From Methanosarcina barkeri MS (GTDB lineage Archaea > Halobacteriota > Methanosarcinia > Methanosarcinales > Methanosarcinaceae): DNA of 64,000 nucleotides. The position numbers and the translations under genes were made by a program. Below are positions 58,911-64,000 of this stretch, one piece after another (within the stretch, counting starts at the first letter, position 1; each line of letters opens with the position of its first letter). Where the stretch lies: the NCBI RefSeq assembly GCF_000970025.1, contig NZ_CP009528.1:496001-560000 (forward strand). The letters are read 5' to 3'. The notes beneath the pieces were generated by a model. That model made no database searches. It was given only the letters and a program-made list of their open reading frames with translations, and had not been told where the DNA came from.

Positions 58911-61517
58911 ATGAAGCCTGAAAAACCGGAACTGCTTGCCCCGGCAGGAGGCATGGAAGCTTTTATTGCAGCCGTAGAAAATGGGGCAGATGCCGTGTAC
59001 CTCGGAGCTCGGGCTTTTAGTGCTCGGGGGTATGCGTCAAACTTTTCAGAGAAAGAGCTTGAAGAAGCCATCGATTATGCTCATCTGAGAGGCGTGAAAG
59101 TATACGTAACCGTAAATACGCTACTTAAGGAAGAAGAAGTAGAAAGCGCACTTAAGTTGCTTTCCTGGCTGAGAGAAATTGGGACTGACGCAATAATAAT
59201 TCAGGATCTAGGGCTTATCTCTCTTGCAAGAAAATATCTGCCTGACCTTCCGCTGCATGCGAGCACGCAAATGACTTTACATAATAGCGAAGGGGTCGGA
59301 TTTGCAAAAAAAATGGGAATCGAAAGGGTTGTGCTCTCAAGAGAATGCTCGCTTGAAGAGATAAAAAGAATTAAAGAGAGAACAGGGACTGAAATCGAGG
59401 TTTTCATACATGGGGCTCTCTGTATTTCCTATTCCGGCCAGTGCCTCCTGAGCAGTCTCATAGGGGGGAGAAGCGGAAACCGGGGTTTCTGTGCCCAGCC
59501 GTGCCGTAAAAAATACAGGTTGTACTGTGAAGGGGAGAAAATCAAAACAACCGGTAGTTACCTCTTAAGCCCAAAAGACCTGAACACAACCTCCGGCCTG
59601 GGAGCTCTTATAGAAGCCGGGATTGGATCTTTTAAAATAGAAGGCCGAATGAAAAGGCCGGAATATGTTGCGGGTGTTGTCAGGATTTACCGCCGCTTGA
59701 TTGACAGGTATATTGAAAACCCTGCAGAGTATTTCGTTTCCGAAGAAGAGCAGGAAATACTCACCCAGCTCTTTAACAGAGGTTTTACTCAGGGTTACTT
59801 TTTTGAAAACCCGCGTTGGGAGCTCATGAACAGGGAAAACCCCCACAACCGTGGAGTTCCAGCAGGTACGGTTACAGGATATGATAGGCGTTTAAACCGT
59901 CTTCGGGTAAAACTTTCCCGACCTCTTCGTCTCGGAGACGGGATAATGGTTGAAAATGCAGAGACCAGCCCTGAAGATAAAGGAAAAATCATATCCTCAA
60001 TGTATACCAGAAAAGGTCCAGTATATAGTGCAGGAGTAGGAGATATGGTGGAGATTCCCTTTGATTCAAGAGCACCCTCAGGAAGCACGGTATACAGGAC
60101 GCATGACAAAAAGCTTATGGATTCCCTAAAAAAAGAAAGCGAGTCCGGAAACCTGAGGCCTAAAATCCCTGTATATATCACGGCAACCATTTCATGTGGA
60201 AGGCCTGTCAGGCTTGAGGTAAAAGACAGGGATTCCAATACAGTAACAATTGAGTCCGAGTATCTTGTCGAGAAAGCCGAAAAGCAGCCAACTTCAAAAG
60301 TCCGCATCGAAAAACAACTTTCAAAACTTGGAAATACGATTTTTGAGGCTGCTGAACTTCATGTCACAATGGAAGAAGATGTTTTTATTCCTGTAGGGCA
60401 GTTGAACGAGCTGAGGACTACAGCAATAGAGCAGCTTGAAAATCTGCGGATTTCCAGATGGAAGCGGAAACCTCTTGATACTCTACAGTCCTACGAATCT
60501 GGAGAAAAGGGGTCAGAAAAAAGAGAATCAATAGATAAGGGATCAGAAGAAAGAGAATCAGTAGAAAAGGCATCCCAAGAAGCCGAAAAAACTATTCAAG
60601 GGCGCCTTCCGATACATCCGACACTCTCTGTTTCCGTTTATTCTCTTGAAGGACTTGAAGGGGCACTCGCAGGCGGAGCCGATAGGATTTATTTCGGCGA
60701 AGGGCTTTTCAGAAAGCCGAAAAAAACAGAGCAAGAAGATGGCTCGGCAAAGGGAAAGGAATCTGACTCCGTTTTTGAGAAAGCAGTATCAGAGACTCAA
60801 AAGGCAGGCAAGGACATCTATTTCATTACTCCAAAGCTTGTTAAAGATTCCAAAATGGAGTCAGTAAAAAAAATCTTCTCTCGTGTTAGGAAATTGGGAG
60901 CAGACGGGGTCCTTGTTTCAAACCTGGGAACCCTTGGCCTCGCAAAAGCTGGGAAAATCCCTTTTATTGCGGACAGTCCTCTGAACATCTTCAACAGCCG
61001 CACCTCTGCTTTTATATTGCAGAAAGGTGCTCAGATGGCTGTAATTTCTCCGGAGCTGACCCTTGAGGAATTAAAAAGCATTGCGTCTCATGGGCCTGCA
61101 GAGTGTATTGTTTACGGCAGGCTTGAACTGATGGAGTCCGAACACTGCCTTACAGGTGGGCTGCTTGGGAACAATAAAGGGCAGTGTAGTGCCCCATGCA
61201 GGTCAGGAAAGTTTACACTGGTAGATGAGAAAAACTACGAATTTCCCCTGCTCATGGACTATGAATGCAGGATGCACCTACTTAACTCAAGATCGCTCTG
61301 TATGCTTGAATACCTCCCTGAAATCCTTGAAAGCGGAGTTTCAAGCCTCAGAGTTGAAACTCTGGGAATGGATAATCCAGACGAGATCCGAAAAGTGACC
61401 CGGGCTTACAGGAGAGCAATTGATACTTACCTTGAAACAGGGAAAAAGGGGCCGGTAAACTGCGAAAAGCTTGGAAAAGGCTTTACTACAGGACATTATT
61501 TCAGGGGTGTACAGTAA
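58911..61517 (+). CDS. U32 peptidase-family protein, two-copy archaeal form
   Basis: This 868-residue protein starts with ELLAPAGGMEAFIAAVENGADAVYLG and carries the U32 signature EVFIHGALCISYSGQC near 165, with CAQPCRKKY after it. A middle DUF3656-like region follows, then a charged low-complexity linker (about 530-565). A second, diverged U32-like half follows (SVYSLEGLEGALAGGADRIYFGE near 575, then YGRLELMESEHC and GQCSAPCR near 735-765). U32 proteins are now mostly linked to RNA hydroxylation or cofactor chemistry (RlhA, TrhP, UbiU/V) rather than proteolysis. The Cys sets could bind an iron-sulfur cluster. The substrate is unknown. Confidence 0.9.
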   Translation: MKPEKPELLAPAGGMEAFIAAVENGADAVYLGARAFSARGYASNFSEKELEEAIDYAHLRGVKVYVTVNTLLKEEEVESALKLLSWLREIGTDAIIIQDLGLISLARKYLPDLPLHASTQMTLHNSEGVGFAKKMGIERVVLSRECSLEEIKRIKERTGTEIEVFIHGALCISYSGQCLLSSLIGGRSGNRGFCAQPCRKKYRLYCEGEKIKTTGSYLLSPKDLNTTSGLGALIEAGIGSFKIEGRMKRPEYVAGVVRIYRRLIDRYIENPAEYFVSEEEQEILTQLFNRGFTQGYFFENPRWELMNRENPHNRGVPAGTVTGYDRRLNRLRVKLSRPLRLGDGIMVENAETSPEDKGKIISSMYTRKGPVYSAGVGDMVEIPFDSRAPSGSTVYRTHDKKLMDSLKKESESGNLRPKIPVYITATISCGRPVRLEVKDRDSNTVTIESEYLVEKAEKQPTSKVRIEKQLSKLGNTIFEAAELHVTMEEDVFIPVGQLNELRTTAIEQLENLRISRWKRKPLDTLQSYESGEKGSEKRESIDKGSEERESVEKASQEAEKTIQGRLPIHPTLSVSVYSLEGLEGALAGGADRIYFGEGLFRKPKKTEQEDGSAKGKESDSVFEKAVSETQKAGKDIYFITPKLVKDSKMESVKKIFSRVRKLGADGVLVSNLGTLGLAKAGKIPFIADSPLNIFNSRTSAFILQKGAQMAVISPELTLEELKSIASHGPAECIVYGRLELMESEHCLTGGLLGNNKGQCSAPCRSGKFTLVDEKNYEFPLLMDYECRMHLLNSRSLCMLEYLPEILESGVSSLRVETLGMDNPDEIRKVTRAYRRAIDTYLETGKKGPVNCEKLGKGFTTGHYFRGVQ

Positions 61518-61572
61518 AAGTCGGAATTGCCGGAAAGGATGTACAATAAAAGTCGGAATTGCCGGAAAAATT
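61509..61572. repeat. 32-bp tandem duplication spanning the U32 stop codon
   Basis: A 32-base unit starting GTACAGTAAAAGTCGG is repeated at 61509 and 61541. The U32 stop codon lies in the first copy. The next gene starts 21 bases after the second. Confidence 0.9.
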
Positions 61573-61592
61573 GACTATAGGGTGGAAAAACT

Positions 61593-62051
61593 ATGGAAAA
61601 ACTGGAGAAAATGGAGATTTCGGAAAAAAGAAGCAAAAAAATCTTTTTGTCGGGCTCGATCCGTGGAGGGAGGCAACTGCTTGAGACGTACAGGTTTATG
61701 TTTGATACCCTCGAAGAGGCTGGAGCTGAAGTTTTGAGCTGGCACGTTGCAGACCCTGAGCTGGAAAAAACCGAAATGAAAATGACAGAAGAAGAAATCT
61801 ATGCCAGAGATATGGGGTTGCTCGTAAAAAGCGATGCCCTGATTGCAGAAGTAACAGTGCCTTCTACGGGTGTGGGTTACGAAATCTGCAGGGCGCTTGT
61901 ACAGGGAATTCCCGTACTCTGTCTTTACAGCCCTGGTGCCGCAGTTTCGGCAATGGTACTGGGAAATCCCAACCATTTACTTGAGGCAAGAGCTTATCTG
62001 GACAAAACCTCTCTCAAAAAAATTATTACTGAGTTTATCCAGGCTTCCTGA
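61593..62051 (+). CDS. nucleoside 2-deoxyribosyltransferase-like / deoxynucleotide N-hydrolase family protein
   Basis: The 152 residues show the fold of the deoxyribosyltransferase superfamily. [14 protein letters not shown] near 15 is the base-proximal loop. [29 protein letters not shown] (about 69-97) has the catalytic-type Asp and Glu, with the V-x-x-PSxGVG-x-E pattern of DNPH1/RCL enzymes. Those hydrolyse 2'-deoxynucleoside 5'-monophosphates. The exact substrate cannot be told from sequence. It follows the U32 gene on the same strand. Confidence 0.82.
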   Translation: MEKLEKMEISEKRSKKIFLSGSIRGGRQLLETYRFMFDTLEEAGAEVLSWHVADPELEKTEMKMTEEEIYARDMGLLVKSDALIAEVTVPSTGVGYEICRALVQGIPVLCLYSPGAAVSAMVLGNPNHLLEARAYLDKTSLKKIITEFIQAS

Positions 62052-62196
62052 GGAAAAAAAGTCTGTGGTGATCCTTATTTTTGGAATAAACGTTATTAGG
62101 CGTCCTACCAAGCCAGAATTGTAATCTTTATGGCTCATAACTGTATTATAAAACTCAGTGATGATTATAAATAAGTTGAATCCCTAAGTATGATTT

Positions 62197-62454
62197 ATGG
62201 TAGTTGGAATTATAGAAGTTTTAGTACTGATTCTGGCAATCTTAGCGGCCTATATCTTGTATAAAGTCCTGCAGACCGCAACCAGTCTTGCAATAAATGC
62301 AGTACTTGGAATCTTAGTCCTTATGGCGGCAAAACTTTTGCTTGGACTTGAAATCGCAATTACCTGGGTAGCAGTTCTTATCTGCGCAATCGGGGGTATT
62401 TTCGGAGCGCTTGTTATAATTGTGCTGAGTTATTTGAAAATAGCTTTCGTATAA
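62197..62454 (+). CDS. BofA-like small membrane protein
   Basis: The 85 residues are almost wholly hydrophobic, with two to three spans (VGIIEVLVLILAILAAYILY, INAVLGILVLMAAKLLLG, TWVAVLICAIGGIFGALVII). The NAVLGILVLM...GGIFGALVIIVL pattern matches the pro-sigmaK processing inhibitor BofA family, which is common in archaea that have no sigma factors, so the archaeal role is unknown. Confidence 0.8.
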   Translation: MVVGIIEVLVLILAILAAYILYKVLQTATSLAINAVLGILVLMAAKLLLGLEIAITWVAVLICAIGGIFGALVIIVLSYLKIAFV

Positions 62455-62529
62455 ACCGCTAGACAAAAAACTGTACGGAAGACTGAAAGCTACATGGAGA
62501 ATTTTTGATAAAATTTAAAGGGAAGGCAT

Positions 62530-63210
62530 TCAAGTTTTCCTAAAGATTCCTTTTATCAGATGCCTTCTATAAACTTTCCCTTTGAAATTTTTTTCTTTTA
62601 TTACATCTTCCAGCTCCATAATTTCAAATCCCTTGAAAAGTGTTCTGACTTCTTCTTTAGTAAAGTAGTGGTAGATTATCCCGTTTTGTCGGGAAAAAGT
62701 CCTTTCTTCACAATGGATTGAAGGTTCTCCTCCACAACGCATATCTTTATAGCCGAATGCCTCGAAGAAGAAAAAACCGCCTTTTCGGAGTATAGAACTG
62801 AACTCTTCAACAGCGGATTCCCTTTCTTTTTTAAAGAGATGCTGAAGTACTCCGTAACAGAGAATTCCATCAAAAGTATGGGTTTTGAAGGGCAGGTCCA
62901 AGATACTTGCACCAAGGTGTTCAGCAAACCTGCCGCTCCTTGAAAGCCGAGCTCTGGAACCATTAAGAGCCGTTATAGAAATATCAATTCCTACTGCGTT
63001 GTAATGCCTTGCAAGTTCCCCAAGATATCTCCCATTTCCTGAACCTGCATCAAGAACCGTGGATCCGAGCAGAAGATAAGCCTGGATATCCCGGATAGGG
63101 GCAGGACCGCCCCATTTCAAGTGGGTATATTCTTTGTCCCAGGCCAGAAAATGATTTTTCGTGGAGCTTGCCTGTGAATCTTCTAAGTTAAATGTATCCA
63201 ATTTATTCAT
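62530..63210 (-). CDS. class I SAM-dependent methyltransferase
   Basis: This 226-residue protein has the Rossmann SAM site STVLDAGSGNGRYLGELARHY (about 49-69), the acidic AVGIDIS strand after it, and the DGILCYGVLQHL motif near 113 with FSSILRKGGFFFFEAFGY near 138. The substrate is unknown; the architecture fits small-molecule or tRNA/lipid methylases. The upstream DNA, starting at the ATG itself, is a 17-bp tandem array of 12 copies. Confidence 0.85.
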   Translation of the reverse strand: MNKLDTFNLEDSQASSTKNHFLAWDKEYTHLKWGGPAPIRDIQAYLLLGSTVLDAGSGNGRYLGELARHYNAVGIDISITALNGSRARLSRSGRFAEHLGASILDLPFKTHTFDGILCYGVLQHLFKKERESAVEEFSSILRKGGFFFFEAFGYKDMRCGGEPSIHCEERTFSRQNGIIYHYFTKEEVRTLFKGFEIMELEDVIKEKNFKGKVYRRHLIKGIFRKT

Positions 63211-63411
63211 TTTTGCGATTTATCCATTTTTGCGATTTATCCATTTTTGCGATTTATCCATTTTTGCAATTCATCTATTTTTGCGATTTATCCATTTTTG
63301 CAATTCATCTATTTTTGCAATGCATCCATTTTTGCAATGCATCCATTTTTGCAATGCATCCATTTTTGCAATGCATCCATTTTTGCAATTCATCCATTTT
63401 TGCAATTTATC
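63208..63411. repeat. 17-bp tandem array, 12 copies, directly upstream of the methyltransferase
   Basis: The unit CATTTTTGCGATTTATC and close variants start every 17 bases from 63208 to 63395. Two sequence types (GCGATTTATC and GCAATGCATC) are grouped in blocks, showing stepwise expansion. The array touches the start codon of the methyltransferase gene and ends five bases from the LysRS stop. Confidence 0.97.
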
Positions 63412-63415
63412 GTGT

Positions 63416-64000
63416 TTATACGTTTATTTCAGGACTGTAATTTGAAGCTTCTTCAAACCTTTCTACCAGAAATTCCTTCTCAAACGAAGATAAGAACCAA
63501 CCGGCTTTGGGGCCTGAACTCTGCCCAAGTAATGAAATATAGATAGCCTTGAAAAGCTCCCTGGGATCAACCTGAGGAGCATGAGCATTCAGCTTTTCTG
63601 CAATCCGTCTGTTCAATTCGGAACCTTCGTCCTTTGCAGAATAGACCAACATATGGTATTCTTCTCCACTAATTTCGTCTCTGGATTCAATAAGGGCTGC
63701 AAAGGCTGAAAGAAAAGCTCTCTGAAGCTCGGACAGTGTTGCTGCCTGTACAGGTACTTTTTCTTTCACTTTAAACTTGGCAAAGGGTGGAGCATAGAGT
63801 TTTAGCCATTTCGATACGTTATCTGCCAGTTCTTTTATACACTTTTTATCTTCAGTTGAAAAACCTGAACGTTTTACGATTTTCAGTACCTGGTCAAAAT
63901 CTCCCCTTGCTACCTGATATATAGTCACCATCTGCTTGAAGGGAATTTCAGACTGGCAGACCCCGGTTGCCCTGGAAAGTTCATACACTCTTCCCTGAAA
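63416..64000 (-). CDS. lysK: class I lysyl-tRNA synthetase, C-terminal part
   Basis: The frame is open to the right edge, so the catalytic N-terminal part lies outside. The visible 190 or so residues include [43 protein letters not shown] and the C-terminal block [29 protein letters not shown]. All are typical of the alpha-helical anticodon-binding end of archaeal class I LysRS. Methanosarcina species carry both class I and class II LysRS; the class I enzyme is the one here. Confidence 0.93.
   Translation of the reverse strand, partial: FQGRVYELSRATGVCQSEIPFKQMVTIYQVARGDFDQVLKIVKRSGFSTEDKKCIKELADNVSKWLKLYAPPFAKFKVKEKVPVQAATLSELQRAFLSAFAALIESRDEISGEEYHMLVYSAKDEGSELNRRIAEKLNAHAPQVDPRELFKAIYISLLGQSSGPKAGWFLSSFEKEFLVERFEEASNYSPEINV

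Noticed and set aside
63161-63546. Open frames rich in HFCNSSIFA read through the 17-bp array
   Set aside because: Three frames give the same kind of repeat, overlap lysK and the methyltransferase, and have no domain.

Overview
The window looks like a chromosomal segment of a Methanosarcina-type methanogenic archaeon. The evidence is the CTP-dependent archaeal riboflavin kinase, the Ahb (siroheme-to-heme) pathway, a class I lysyl-tRNA synthetase, PGF-CTERM/PKD surface proteins, a MEDS-domain sensor kinase and AT-rich intergenic DNA. Species cannot be fixed from the window alone.

Region 1 (1-17.2 kb) is accessory and decayed. A MEDS-PAS-PAS histidine kinase is split by a 1139-bp insertion sequence (IS). 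It is followed by a pentapeptide-repeat protein, a transposase-like fragment, a truncated beta-helix protein, a GAF-HD signalling protein, a TA-flanked MITE, and a 46-bp direct repeat made of the 3' half of tRNA-Val. That repeat and the intact tRNA-Val bracket a large beta-propeller/PKD/PGF-CTERM surface protein. A second, almost identical IS copy, a prepilin-type peptidase and an SGNH-like lipoprotein follow.

Region 2 (17.2-29.8 kb) holds cbiD-cbiE (cobalamin ring), mutS-mutL (mismatch repair), a small zinc-ribbon gene with an apparent CTG start, a PadR regulator with its membrane partner and a clear operator, MITEs that share ends and target-duplication length with the IS, and a second propeller/PKD surface protein carrying an in-frame UAG.

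Region 3 (29.8-43 kb, all minus strand) is a tetrapyrrole supercluster. In transcription order it runs ahbD-ahbA-ahbB, precorrin-2 dehydrogenase, hemA, hemB, hemL, hemC, then pyrD-pyrK, a fumarylacetoacetase-fold protein, a winged-helix regulator and gltX. It covers charging tRNA-Glu, making 5-aminolevulinate, hydroxymethylbilane and sirohydrochlorin, and the alternative heme route. Uroporphyrinogen III synthase, the SUMT methyltransferase and AhbC are not in the window.

Region 4 (43-64 kb) has a run of small membrane proteins and a DUF3160 lipoprotein, aroC, a broken CDF cation transporter, rbkR-ribB (riboflavin) with a palindromic operator, an HVO_0476-type zinc protein overlapping a pcm gene with an in-frame UAG, a DUF151 nuclease, hisF, a MazG remnant, a U32 peptidase-family protein, a nucleotide N-hydrolase-like protein, a BofA-like protein, a methyltransferase and the C-terminal part of class I LysRS.

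Two themes stand out. First, two otherwise intact genes carry single in-frame UAG codons in a lineage known to translate UAG as pyrrolysine. Second, nine intergenic tandem arrays (period 15-26 bp, each with its own unit) lie mostly just upstream of start codons, including three inside the heme cluster.
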